A DNA stretch of 14,905 nucleotides from Longimicrobiaceae bacterium (GCA_030146875.1 JASLAX010000212.1:1-14905); one strand, 5' to 3'. Positions 1-7,296 are shown, counted from the stretch's first letter. Notes: a model not told the origin generated them from the letters alone. Numbers and translations: made by a program.

Positions 1-304
1 GCCGTCCACACCGTCGGAGGTAGGCCGAGGCACCCTTCCCCTCTGGGAACCGAGCGGTGGTCGGGGAGAGCACGGACCCCTGCGGAGTCTCGAAGTTTAT
101 CCACGCCCGTCGCCGGACGGTTTTCTTCAACAGCCTTCTAGTTCCCAACCCCCTCGATCCGCGCCGCGCGGCGCTCTTTCGCGCGCTCCGTATCTTCCGC
201 CGCGCCCTCCGCTTGGAAGGTCCGGCGTCCTCTGCTAGATTGGGCGCACCGCTCCGGCGCGCCCGCCGGACCCTTCGAACATCATCCCGCCCAGCAGGAA
301 GCGT
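1..304. other. Leading non-coding region
   Basis: I see no convincing gene here. Reading frames through this stretch give Arg/Ser/Pro-rich translations without family features, and codon third positions are not G/C-biased as in the neighbouring real genes. The stretch is less GC-rich than the genes in places, with T-runs near 121-140. Its right part probably carries the promoter and leader of the PH-domain gene that starts at 305. Confidence 0.5.
213..241 (+). promoter_or_regulatory. Candidate sigma-70-type promoter for the PH-domain gene
   Basis: A TTGGAA hexamer at 213-218 and a TAGATT hexamer at 236-241 are separated by 17 bases. This is a good match to -35/-10 spacing in a region otherwise very rich in G and C. 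Transcription would begin near 248, leaving a leader of about 55 bases before the ATG at 305. The call rests on pattern only. Confidence 0.4.
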
Positions 305-988
305 ATGCCAGTGGATCGCGGCGCCATCGACGCACAGCTACGGGAGATCGGCGAGGGCGACCGCTGGTGGGAGCACCGCGAGTTCCGCGACCTTCCCCAC
401 ATCCTGCACGTGGACGAGCAGATCCGCGGCATCGTGGCGGGGAAGCTCCTGGGCGCCCGCCGGCCGCGCATTCGCCCGGTGGGCCGCTGGATCATCGTGG
501 CCACCAGCCTGCGGCTCATCTGCCTGAAGCAGGAGCGCTTCGCCCGCAAGCAGGTGGAGGTGCCGGCGGGGCAGATCACGGGAACGTGGTCCACCAACCG
601 CCTGCGCAGCTACGAGATCGTCCTGCACACCGGGCACGGGCGGCTGCGCATCCGCATCCGCAAGGAGGACGCGTTCCGGTTCTCGGCCGCGCTCCAGCAC
701 CTGCTGCCCGCCCCAGCGCAGGCGCTGCCCGGCGACGCGACCCGGAGCCGGATCCCGGGGCTGGACGCGATCGCCGCGCTGCCCGGCGTGTCGGGGATCG
801 TGGCGAAGGTTTCCGGCCGCCCCCGGCCCGACTACGCGACGCACGACCACGTCGACCGCCTGCAGACGCACCTCGCGCGCGTGCAGCAGGACGTGGAGCG
901 GCTCCAGCAGCAGGTCGCCTTCCTGGAGGACCTGCTCCAGAAGCGCGCCGAGGAGACCTTCCTGCAGCGGACCTCCGCCGACGCGTAG
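305..988 (+). CDS. PH-domain-like protein with C-terminal coiled coil
   Basis: A 227-aa soluble protein with no signal peptide or membrane segment. Residues about 30-135 resemble the bacterial Pleckstrin-homology (bPH/YokE-like) fold: a short helical lead-in (HILHVDEQIRGIVAGKLLG), then strands such as RWIIVATSLRLICL, QVEVPAGQITGTW, YEIVLHTG and RLRIRIRK, and a closing helix (EDAFRFSAALQHLL). Residues about 135-175 form a Pro/Gly-rich linker. Residues about 182-218 are a heptad-like coiled coil (DRLQTHLARVQQDVERLQQQ, then VAFLEDLLQKRAEE), which suggests self-association. The ATG at 305 is preceded by an AGGAAG ribosome site with good spacing. Ligand and partner cannot be told from sequence, and the PH call rests on strand pattern rather than a diagnostic motif. 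The next gene lies 245 bases downstream, so this may be transcribed alone. Confidence 0.7.
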   Translation: MPVDRGAIDAQLREIGEGDRWWEHREFRDLPHILHVDEQIRGIVAGKLLGARRPRIRPVGRWIIVATSLRLICLKQERFARKQVEVPAGQITGTWSTNRLRSYEIVLHTGHGRLRIRIRKEDAFRFSAALQHLLPAPAQALPGDATRSRIPGLDAIAALPGVSGIVAKVSGRPRPDYATHDHVDRLQTHLARVQQDVERLQQQVAFLEDLLQKRAEETFLQRTSADA

Positions 989-1233
989 GCTGGTCCCCGG
1001 CGCGCGCCCTTCCCGGGGAAGCCGCGCCGCAGCGCCGGGGAGCCCGCGCGACCGTCGCCGCGCGCTCGCCACGCATCTCGCCCTCGCGGGCTCCCTCGCC
1101 GCGCCGCGTACCCTCCCGCAGCCGCCGGACGGCGGCTGACGCGGCACCGCGGAGGGGGAGGTGCGGAACGCCGCGCGGCGTGCTACTCTCACGCGGCAGC
1201 CCACCGACGCATTCCCGAGCCGAGAGATCCCAG

Positions 1234-1428
1234 ATGGAGCCCCAGGAGAACAAGCAGCTCGCCCTTCAGAAGGCGATCAGCTCCCACGAGCAGGCGCAGG
1301 CGGCGCTCGCCGACCTGATGGCGGGCGGCGAGGAGGGCCGGTACGCTACCCTGCTCCAGCGCGTCGAGCAGAACCTGGCGGACCTGCACCGCGAAGCCTC
1401 GTCCACCGAGCCGGAAGACGTCGTCTGA
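1234..1428 (+). CDS. Small helical protein (64 aa), unknown function
   Basis: A 64-aa acidic, Gln/Ala/Leu-rich protein that reads as two helices broken at a Gly-Gly (residues 1-29 and about 34-56), ending in an acidic tail. It has no Cys, signal peptide or membrane segment. Codon third positions are nearly all G/C, as in true genes here. It ends only 10 bases before the SUKH gene, so the two are probably co-transcribed. The upstream 245-base gap contains a possible extended -10 box (TGCTACTCT, 1181-1189), with no good -35. I recognise no family. It could be a small partner or regulator of the SUKH protein, but that is inferred from spacing only. Confidence 0.6.
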   Translation: MEPQENKQLALQKAISSHEQAQAALADLMAGGEEGRYATLLQRVEQNLADLHREASSTEPEDVV

Positions 1429-1438
1429 GGCCCCGCCG

Positions 1439-1912
1439 ATGACCGAGATCCTGGAATCCCGCCGCTTCGGGCCCGTCTCCGACGCCCAGATCGTGGAGCT
1501 GGAGGGCACGCTGGGGTACGGACTTCCGCAGGACTACCGCGCCTTCCTGCTGGAGCACAACGGCGGAAAGCCCGGGGCGGACACGATCGACTTCGAGGAC
1601 GAACGGGGGCCCAGCTCGAGCGACGTCAACTACCTGTTCGGCGTGCACCGCGGGGAGTACTACGCCAGCCTGCCCAAGCGGATGGAGATGTTCCGGGGCC
1701 GCATCCCCGCCGGCTTCCTCCCCATCGGCGACGACTCCGGCGGCAACCTGTGGGTGCTGGAGCTGGAGGGCCCCGGCCGGGGGCGCGTCTACTTCTGGGA
1801 CCACGAGGGCGAGGCGGACGAGGGCGAGCCGCCCACCACCCGGAACATGACCGTGGTGGCGGCGTCGTTCACCGACTTCCTGGCCCGGCTGCGGGAGTTC
1901 GAGGACGAGTAG
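1439..1912 (+). CDS. SMI1/KNR4 (SUKH-1) family protein
   Basis: A 157-aa cytosolic protein with the SUKH core. Residues 16-23 form the first helix (AQIVELEG), then the diagnostic LGYGLPQDYRAFLLEHNGGK at 25-44, the strand/turn region FLPIGDDSGGNLWVLEL at 93-109, VYFWDHEGE at 117-125, and a final helix SFTDFLARLREFE. In the SUKH superfamily many bacterial members are immunity proteins that bind toxin nucleases or deaminases of contact-dependent or polymorphic toxin systems; others are general scaffolds. No toxin gene lies beside it here, so its partner is unknown. It follows the 64-aa gene by 10 bases, with no strong ribosome site before the ATG, which fits coupled translation. Confidence 0.85.
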   Translation: MTEILESRRFGPVSDAQIVELEGTLGYGLPQDYRAFLLEHNGGKPGADTIDFEDERGPSSSDVNYLFGVHRGEYYASLPKRMEMFRGRIPAGFLPIGDDSGGNLWVLELEGPGRGRVYFWDHEGEADEGEPPTTRNMTVVAASFTDFLARLREFEDE

Positions 1913-1992
1913 CCCGAGACGGGCACCGTGGGACGATGCCGCCGCCCCGTCGTCCCCGCGACGCATCCCCCTCACCCACCGCCGCGGCCGCG

Positions 1993-2784
1993 ATGTTCTC
2001 CTCTCCGAAGCCGGTGATCGCGATGGTGCACGTGGGCGCGCTGCCGGGCACGCCCGCCAGCCGCGAGCCGCTGCGCGAGCTGGAGGCGCGCGCGGTGGCG
2101 GAGTGCGCGGTCTATCGCCGGGCGGGGGTGCACGGCGTGGCGCTGGAGAACATGCACGACGTGCCCTACCTGCGCGGCGGCGTGGGGCCGGAGATCACCG
2201 CGGCCATGACCGTGCTGGCGCGCGCGGTGAAGGAGGCGAGCGGGCTGCCGTGCGGCATCCAGATCCTGGCCGGCGCCAACGTGGAGGCCCTGGCGGTGGC
2301 GCACGCGGCGGAGCTGGACTTCGTGCGCGTGGAGGGGTTCGCGTATGCGCACGTGGCCGACGAGGGGATCGTCGAGTCCTCCGCGGCGGAGCTGCTGCGC
2401 TTCCGCAGGCGGATCGGGGCGGAGCGGGTGCAGGTCTGGGCCGACGTGAAGAAGAAGCACGCGTCCCACGCGCTCACCGCGGACGTGGGCATCGGCGAGA
2501 CGGCGGCCGCGGCGGCGTTCATGCGCGCGGACGCGGTGATCGTCACCGGCTCGTCCACCGGGGAGTGCCCGACCGACGCGGACGTGGCGGAGGTGCGCGA
2601 GCGCTGCCCCGTGCCGCTGTACCTGGGCTCGGGCATGACGGAGGAGAACCTGGAGCGCTACTACGCGGGCGCGGACGGGTTCATCGTGGGATCGGCGTTC
2701 AAGACGGGCGGCCGGTGGAGCGAGGCGGTGGACCCCGCGCGGGTCGAGCGCTTCATGGCGGCGCACGCCCGCTGCGGCGGGTGA
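1993..2784 (+). CDS. btpA: BtpA/SgcQ family TIM-barrel protein
   Basis: A 263-aa protein that matches the BtpA family along its whole length. Family signatures visible in order are MVHVGALPGTP at 11-21, GVHGVALENMHDVPY at 45-59, RVEGFAYAHVADEG at 112-125, WADVKKKHASHAL at 149-161, VTGSSTGE at 184-191, LGSGMTEEN at 211-219 and DGFIVGSAFKTGGRW at 228-242. The closing Gly-rich strand is typical of a phosphate-binding (beta/alpha)8 barrel. In cyanobacteria BtpA is needed to stabilise photosystem I, and SgcQ belongs to a sugar-utilisation cluster in enteric bacteria. The reaction is not established, and no photosynthesis gene is near. I chose the ATG at 1993 because homology begins there; an in-frame ATG at 1936 would add a 19-residue Pro/Ala-rich stretch unlike the family. 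Confidence 0.85.
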   Translation: MFSSPKPVIAMVHVGALPGTPASREPLRELEARAVAECAVYRRAGVHGVALENMHDVPYLRGGVGPEITAAMTVLARAVKEASGLPCGIQILAGANVEALAVAHAAELDFVRVEGFAYAHVADEGIVESSAAELLRFRRRIGAERVQVWADVKKKHASHALTADVGIGETAAAAAFMRADAVIVTGSSTGECPTDADVAEVRERCPVPLYLGSGMTEENLERYYAGADGFIVGSAFKTGGRWSEAVDPARVERFMAAHARCGG

Positions 2785-2843
2785 CGGAGCGCCCTCCTCC
2801 CCCGCCACGGACCGATGTCCCTCCAGACCAGCCGCACGGATCG

Positions 2844-3005
2844 ATGCCGCCCGTCCTCTGCCGGGAATGCGGGAAGGAGATCGGCGTCCGCGCCGGGAGG
2901 TGTCCGCACTGCGGAGCGCCCGGCCCGCGCGCCTTCCGGGCGATGATCGCCGCCGTGGTCGCCGTGGCGCTGATCTTCCTGGCGCTGACCTGCAGCGTGG
3001 CGTGA
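2844..3005 (+). CDS. Zinc-ribbon plus single membrane helix mini-protein
   Basis: A 53-aa protein. Residues 6-23 contain two CxxC knuckles (CREC and CPHC), a rubredoxin-like zinc ribbon that should hold one zinc ion. A short basic linker leads to one membrane helix (about 33-50, MIAAVVAVALIFLALTC), placing the ribbon in the cytoplasm if the helix is a simple anchor. Zinc-ribbon/TM proteins of this form are common and mostly uncharacterised. It lies 59 bases after the BtpA gene, with only a weak ribosome site. The paired cysteines and the membrane helix make it credible despite its size. Confidence 0.7.
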   Translation: MPPVLCRECGKEIGVRAGRCPHCGAPGPRAFRAMIAAVVAVALIFLALTCSVA

Positions 3006-3102
3006 CGGCCGGCGGGGAGCCCGATGGCGGACCCGCGGGACGGGCGGCCGGGACGCTCGGACGCGGATCGCGTCGTCGGGGACCTCCACCTCGCAAGGAC
3101 CG

Positions 3103-3438
3103 ATGGACGGCAGCCTCGCCCCGCCCGGGGAAGAAGACCGGCGGAAGCGGATCACGCGGACCATCGTCATCGTCAACACCGTCCTGTGCGTGGTGGCGAT
3201 CGCTCCCGCGTTCGCGATCCAGGTCGGGGTGATCCTGGGCGCCGCCGCGGCGGGCGCGACCGAGCAGGGGCGCACCATCGGCCTACTGGGTGTGATCCTT
3301 CCCGCGGTACCCATCCTGTCGGTGGTGGGGTCGTGGGCCACGCTCGGGTGGCGCCGCGTGGCGCTGGCCTTCGTGGCGCTGCCGTGGGCGTACGCGCTGC
3401 TGCTGCTGGGCGTCGTGGTCCTCTTCCTCCGGACGTAG
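3103..3438 (+). CDS. Small membrane protein (three predicted helices)
   Basis: A 111-aa protein with a hydrophilic charged N-terminus (residues 1-17, ending DRRKR) followed by three hydrophobic stretches at about 18-42, 60-80 and 85-109. The positively charged N-terminus suggests it lies in the cytoplasm. No family recognised. The ATG at 3103 is preceded by an AAGGA ribosome site. The gene follows the zinc-ribbon protein by 97 bases and is closed by a strong terminator, so it is probably the last gene of the unit. Confidence 0.65.
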   Translation: MDGSLAPPGEEDRRKRITRTIVIVNTVLCVVAIAPAFAIQVGVILGAAAAGATEQGRTIGLLGVILPAVPILSVVGSWATLGWRRVALAFVALPWAYALLLLGVVVLFLRT

Positions 3439-3487
3439 CCCGGGCCTCCGGCCGGCGCGGAGAGGGGGCGACTTCGTCCCTCCACGC

Positions 3488-3517
3488 GCCCTCCGACGAT
3501 TTCGTCGGAGGGCTTTT
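3488..3517 (+). terminator. Rho-independent terminator
   Basis: A perfect inverted repeat (GCCCTCCGACGA at 3488-3499 and its exact complement at 3502-3513) gives an 11-bp usable stem with an ATTT loop. It is followed directly by TTTT at 3514-3517. It lies about 50 bases after the membrane-protein gene, so it ends the first transcription unit. Confidence 0.85.
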
Positions 3518-3613
3518 CGCACTCGCCCGGGACCCCGGTTCGCAGCCCTGGCACGGGGGACGCGGGGGAGAGGGGCGTCGATTCGGAAACGCGTCCCCCT
3601 CCCGAGGCCCTAA

Positions 3614-4543
3614 ATGACGTCGTGCCGGCGTGGTGCACGGATGCTCGCGGCGTCGCTGCTCCTGGCGGCCGGCGCCGCGTGGTCGTGCGCGCCGGCGGGA
3701 CGCGCGCCCGCCTCCCCGCCGGGCCTGGCCCTGGAGTGGACGCCGTCCGCCTGCGCGGCGCCCGCGGCGGACGCGGACGGGGACGGGCTGGGCGACGCGT
3801 GCGAGACGGGGCTGGCGCGCGCGTTCGCGCCGCTGCTGCGGATCGACCGGCGGGACTGCTCGTGGATGGCGGGGGAGGCCGAGCCGCGCCTGGGCGGCGG
3901 CTACCTCTTCGCCGCGCAGCCGGTGGAGGGCGGGGTGCGCCTGGCGTACCTCCCCGCGTACTACCGCGACTGCGGCTGGAGCGGGCCCGTCTGCCGCCTG
4001 CGCGGGCCGAGGTGCACCGCGCACGCGGGCGACTCGGAGGTGGTGCTGGTCGACGTCGCTCCGGGCGCGGACGGGCGCTGGACGACGACGGGCGTCTTCC
4101 TCTCCGCGCACTGCTTCGGGCGCTCGGCCGGGCGCTGCCGCTGGTACCGCGGGCGGGCGCTGGACGCGTTCGCGTGGGCGGACGGGCGGGCGCGGGGGGC
4201 GCCCGTGGTGTGGGTGGCCCGCGGGAAGCACGCCAACTACCCTTCGCGCGCGAGCTGCGACCGGGGCCACTGGCTCCAGGACACCTGCGACCGGAACGAC
4301 GCCCGGGCGCGCTTCCCGGTGCTCTCCGCCCGGCAGAACGTGGGCTCGCGGCTGCGCCCCGCGCCCGCGCCGGGGGGCTGCGTGGCGGCGGAGGCGCTGC
4401 CCCTGGGGGCGCGCGGCGCGGACGCGGGAACGCGCGAGTGCATCTGGTCGCCCACCTCCGCCTTCCGCGGCTGGCAGGCGGTTCCCGACGGCGCGGACCC
4501 CACCGGATACGCCCGCTATCTCCACCACGTCGCCGGGTTCTGA
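3614..4543 (+). CDS. Secreted Cys-rich protein with TSP3-like calcium motif (Vps62/DUF946-like)
   Basis: A 309-aa exported protein. The N-terminus has a basic region (RRGAR), a hydrophobic core (LAASLLLAAGAAW) and a Cys at residue 25, so it is a signal peptide and possibly a lipoprotein, although AWSC is an imperfect lipobox. Residues 53-63 (DADGDGLGDAC) are a thrombospondin type-3/calcium-binding repeat unit. The rest carries many Cys (82, 120, 127, 134, 167, 175, 215, 225, 256, 276), consistent with disulfides outside the cytoplasm. WVARGKHANYPSRASC at 200-215 resembles the G-KHANYP signature of Vps62/DUF946-like proteins; this family call is tentative. Function is unknown. It starts a new unit after the terminator at 3488-3517; the ribosome site is weak, and an in-frame ATG at 3641 is possible. 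Confidence 0.65.
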   Translation: MTSCRRGARMLAASLLLAAGAAWSCAPAGRAPASPPGLALEWTPSACAAPAADADGDGLGDACETGLARAFAPLLRIDRRDCSWMAGEAEPRLGGGYLFAAQPVEGGVRLAYLPAYYRDCGWSGPVCRLRGPRCTAHAGDSEVVLVDVAPGADGRWTTTGVFLSAHCFGRSAGRCRWYRGRALDAFAWADGRARGAPVVWVARGKHANYPSRASCDRGHWLQDTCDRNDARARFPVLSARQNVGSRLRPAPAPGGCVAAEALPLGARGADAGTRECIWSPTSAFRGWQAVPDGADPTGYARYLHHVAGF

Positions 4544-4545
4544 GG

Positions 4546-4583
4546 CCGGCGGCGCGACCTCTCCTCCCGTCCGCCGCCGCCGG
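4546..4583 (+). terminator. Possible weak terminator hairpin
   Basis: CCGGCGGCG at 4546-4554 can pair with CGCCGCCGG at 4575-4583 around a loop of 20 bases, starting three bases after the stop codon of the preceding gene. There is no U-tract beyond two Ts, so it may only slow transcription or protect the message end. Confidence 0.3.
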
Positions 4584-4681
4584 TTCACCGGGTGGCGGGG
4601 GAGGCCGCGGGCACCCGCCTTGCCGGGCTGAGGGCGTCCCCGCGCTCCCGGCGCGTCGTCCCCCTCCGAGCGAGAAGCGTC

Positions 4682-5629
4682 GTGAACCTCTCCGTGGGAA
4701 TCCTGGGCACCGGCTGGGTCGGCAGCAGCGTGGCCATCTCGGTGCTGCACTCCGGCGTCGCCAGCGAGCTCCTGCTCTCCGACGTGCGCGCCGAGACGGC
4801 GGAGGGCGAGGCGATGGACCTGGCCCACGGCGCCTCCTTCTATCCCACCGCCGCCGTGCGCGCCGTGGGGGTGGACGACCTGCTGGGGACGGACGCGATC
4901 GTGCTGGCCGCCGGCCGGGGAGGGAAGCCCGGGGAGTCGCGGCTGGACCTGCTGCGCGACAACGCCCGCATCCTGGGCGGGGTGGGCGAGCGGCTGCGGG
5001 GCTACGGCGGGCTGGTGGTGGTGGTCACCAACCCGGTGGACGTGCTGACGCACGTGGTGGCGCGCAGCTCCGACCTGCCCCCCGAGCGGGTGATCGGCAC
5101 CGGGACCATGCTGGACACGGCGCGGCTGCGGCAGGCGATCGGCGAGGAGCTGCGGGTGGACCCGCACTCGATCCACGCGCAGGTGGTGGGCGAGCACGGC
5201 GACTCCGAGGTGGTGCTCTGGTCCAGCGCCCGCGTGGGCGGCTCGCCGCTACGGAGGTGGCCCGGCTGGCGGCGGGAGAACGAGGAGGCGGTGGCGGAGC
5301 GCGTGCGCCGCGCCGCGTACGAGATCATCCGCCGCAAGGGCGCCACCAACCACGCCATCGGGCTCGTCACCGCCGCGCTCCTGCGCTCCACCCTGCGCGG
5401 GGAGCGCCGCGTGCAGACGGTGTCGCGGGTGCAGGACGGCGCGCTGGGGATCCGCGACGTCGCCCTCTCCCTTCCCACCGTGGTGGACGTGGGCGGCGCC
5501 GTGCAGGTGGTGCCGCCCGAGATGGAGCCGGGGGAGCGCGAGGCGCTGGAGCGCTCGGCCGCCGTCCTCCGCGCCGCCATGCGCTCGCTGGACGAGGCCC
5601 CGTCGGACGAGGCCTCGCGGATGGAGTAG
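4682..5629 (+). CDS. L-lactate/L-2-hydroxyacid dehydrogenase (LDH/MDH family)
   Basis: A 315-aa NAD-dependent dehydrogenase of the LDH/MDH superfamily, at full family length. The Rossmann motif GILGTGWVG is at 6-14, and Asp34 after the second strand selects NAD over NADP. The catalytic set is intact: Arg87 (LDH Arg109) in KPGESR, Asn117 in TNPVD, Asp145 and Arg148 (Asp168/Arg171) in GTMLDTARLR, His172 (His195) in GEHGD, and Thr222 (Thr246) in KGAT. GTMLDTARLR is typical of LDH rather than MDH. The specificity position 102 (Gln in LDH, Arg in MDH) is Gly81 here (AAGRGGKPGESR), so substrate may not be pyruvate; a bulkier 2-oxoacid is possible. Start is GTG 4682, where homology begins, behind a GAG-rich ribosome site. 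I leave out a gene symbol because the substrate is uncertain. Confidence 0.85.
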   Translation: MNLSVGILGTGWVGSSVAISVLHSGVASELLLSDVRAETAEGEAMDLAHGASFYPTAAVRAVGVDDLLGTDAIVLAAGRGGKPGESRLDLLRDNARILGGVGERLRGYGGLVVVVTNPVDVLTHVVARSSDLPPERVIGTGTMLDTARLRQAIGEELRVDPHSIHAQVVGEHGDSEVVLWSSARVGGSPLRRWPGWRRENEEAVAERVRRAAYEIIRRKGATNHAIGLVTAALLRSTLRGERRVQTVSRVQDGALGIRDVALSLPTVVDVGGAVQVVPPEMEPGEREALERSAAVLRAAMRSLDEAPSDEASRME

Positions 5630-5961
5630 AGGAGGGAGACGGAGCGTGGAGCGCTTGCAGGGGACGCCCGGGCCGGGGGTCCCCCGTGTCGCGTCCGAGC
5701 CCGGGCGGGCGGATGCGGGGACCCGGAGCGCCGTGGAGCGGTCGGGATCTTGCCGTGCCGGAGCGGCCGGAGATGCGGCCCGCGGGCGCGCGCGTCGTCC
5801 ACGGGCGCAGGGCGCGACCGCCGCGGGGCGGCTGGACCGCCGCGGGCGGGGGGGTTGATGGGGGAGGGAGGATGAACGCGCTTCCGGGGTCGCGGCGGGG
5901 GTCCGGGACCGGGAGGCGCCGACGATCCGCGCGGGGGGCCGCGCGCGGAGCCGGGAGGGAG
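5630..5961 (+). other. GC-rich gap between dehydrogenase and methyltransferase
   Basis: About 330 bases with no gene I can support. A GTG-started frame at 5646-5858 gives a Gly/Arg/Ala-rich translation without motifs and is probably chance. Short G-runs and C-runs (for example 5660-5685) can form local hairpins. An ATG at 5872, with a GGGAGGGAGG ribosome-like run before it, is in frame with the methyltransferase and would add 30 mostly Arg/Gly residues to that protein. Confidence 0.45.
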
Positions 5962-6645
5962 ATGAGCGCGACCACCGCCGCACAGCAGGAGGTGCTGCGC
6001 ACCACCGCCGGGGACCTGCCGCTGCACGAGTCCCGCTTCCGCGTGGGCGGGCGCGAGTGGAGCGTCCTGCACGCCGGGGTGCTCCTGACGAGCGAGGCCG
6101 AGGCGGACTTCCTGCGCGACATGCTGCCGTACGGCGTGGCCATGTGGCCCTCGTCCCTCGCGCTGGCGCACGAGGTCGCCTCCCGGGGCCCTGCCCTGCG
6201 GGGGAAGCGGGTGTTGGAGCTGGGGGCGGGCACGGGGCTGCCGGGGATCGTCGCCCATTCGCTGGGCGGGCGCGTGGTGCAGACGGACAGCCACGCGGTG
6301 CCCATGTCCGTCTGCCGGCGCAACGCGGAGCGGAACGGCGGGACGGGGATCGAGCACCGCCTGGCGGACTGGGCCGATTGGGGCGACCGCGAGCGCTACG
6401 ACTGGATCCTGGGCTCCGACGTGCTCTACGGCGAGTCCAGGCACCCGGACCTGCGCCGGATCTTCGCCGGCAACCTGGCCCCCGGCGGCCGCATCCTGCT
6501 CTCCGACCCCTTCCGCGCCGCCAGCCTGCGGCTGCTGGAGGCGCTGGAGGCGGAGGGCTGGGGGGTCTCGTTCACCCGGTGGACCCTGGGCGAGGAGGAG
6601 TCCGAGCGCCCCGTCGGCCTGTTCGAGCTCACGGCGCCGGCGTAG
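5962..6645 (+). CDS. SAM-dependent methyltransferase, family 16 (METTL21-like)
   Basis: A 227-aa class I methyltransferase. Motif I, VLELGAGTGLPGIVA, is at 84-98, Asp109 at the end of the next strand would bind the ribose of SAM, and the conserved GSDVLY follows at 151-156. The lead-in LPYGVAMWPSSLALA at 55-69 is characteristic of the Methyltransf_16/nicotinamide N-methyltransferase-like group, whose eukaryotic members methylate protein lysines; bacterial members such as EtfB lysine methyltransferases share this layout. The likely substrate is therefore a protein lysine, by family inference only. I place the start at ATG 5962, behind a GGGAGGGAG ribosome site. An in-frame ATG at 5872 would add an Arg-rich 30-residue extension and cannot be excluded. 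Confidence 0.8.
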   Translation: MSATTAAQQEVLRTTAGDLPLHESRFRVGGREWSVLHAGVLLTSEAEADFLRDMLPYGVAMWPSSLALAHEVASRGPALRGKRVLELGAGTGLPGIVAHSLGGRVVQTDSHAVPMSVCRRNAERNGGTGIEHRLADWADWGDRERYDWILGSDVLYGESRHPDLRRIFAGNLAPGGRILLSDPFRAASLRLLEALEAEGWGVSFTRWTLGEEESERPVGLFELTAPA

Positions 6646-6720
6646 AGCGTACGGCCGCTCCCGCGGCGGTCGATACGCCGCCGGGGCGTCGTCGGCGGAG
6701 GGCGAGGGGTCTTGTGAGGC

Positions 6721-6752
6721 GGCGCGCCGGCGGGTACACTCGCCGGCGCGCC
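6721..6752 (+). terminator. Perfect 12-bp hairpin, possible terminator
   Basis: GGCGCGCCGGCG at 6721-6732 is followed by an eight-base loop and its exact complement at 6741-6752. It sits about 75 bases after the methyltransferase stop and 70 before the DUF1579 gene. There is no T-tract, so termination is uncertain; it may act in message stability. Confidence 0.4.
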
Positions 6753-6822
6753 ACTTCGCGCGGGGCTCCGGGCCTTCCCCGGCGTCCACGCGCCGCCGCC
6801 ACTCGCCAACCAGGAGGCAGGG

Positions 6823-7296
6823 ATGAAGGTGGAACCGAAGGAGGAGCACCGCTGGCTGCAGCGCCTGGTGGGAAGGTGGACGTACGAGTTCGAGGCGGCC
6901 GAGCCGGGCAAGGAGGCCGAGAAGCAGACCGGCACCGAGACCGTGCGCGCGCTGGGCGACCTGTGGATCGTCAGCGAGTGGGGCGGGGAGATGCCGGGCG
7001 CAGGCACCGTGTCGTCGGTGATGACGCTGGGCTTCGACTCCTCGCGCGGCCGGTTCGTGGGCACCTTCGTCACGTCGATGATGGAGTACCTCTGGGTCTA
7101 CGACGGCTGGCTCGAGGGCGACACGCTGGTGCTGGAGGCCGAGGGGCCGGGCATGTCGGAGGATGGCGGGATGGCCCGCTACCGCGACTCCATCGAGATG
7201 CGCGGCGACGACCACCGCGTCTTCTCGTCCCGCATGCTGGGCGCGGACGGCGAGTGGCGGCAGTTCATGACCTCCCACCACCACCGGGTGCGGTAG
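6823..7296 (+). CDS. DUF1579 family protein
   Basis: A 157-aa cytosolic protein with the DUF1579 layout: an N-terminal helix and Trp motif (HRWLQRLVGRWTYEFE at 9-24), then repeated beta strands (LWIVSEW, SSVMTLGFDSSRGRFVGTFV, MEYLWVYDGWLEGDTLVLEAEG), and a late RDSIEMRGDDHRVFSSRM strand pair. The fold is expected to be a lipocalin-like barrel; the ligand is unknown. It starts at ATG 6823 behind a strong AGGAGG ribosome site. A strong terminator follows, so it is the last gene of its unit. Confident on family, silent on function. Confidence 0.85.
   Translation: MKVEPKEEHRWLQRLVGRWTYEFEAAEPGKEAEKQTGTETVRALGDLWIVSEWGGEMPGAGTVSSVMTLGFDSSRGRFVGTFVTSMMEYLWVYDGWLEGDTLVLEAEGPGMSEDGGMARYRDSIEMRGDDHRVFSSRMLGADGEWRQFMTSHHHRVR

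Noticed and set aside
3173..5197. Long minus-strand open frame, 674 codons, across several + strand genes
   Set aside because: It is Arg/Pro/Ala-rich without motifs and overlaps genes with clear families on the + strand. Long antisense frames are expected in DNA with such a strong G/C third-position bias.
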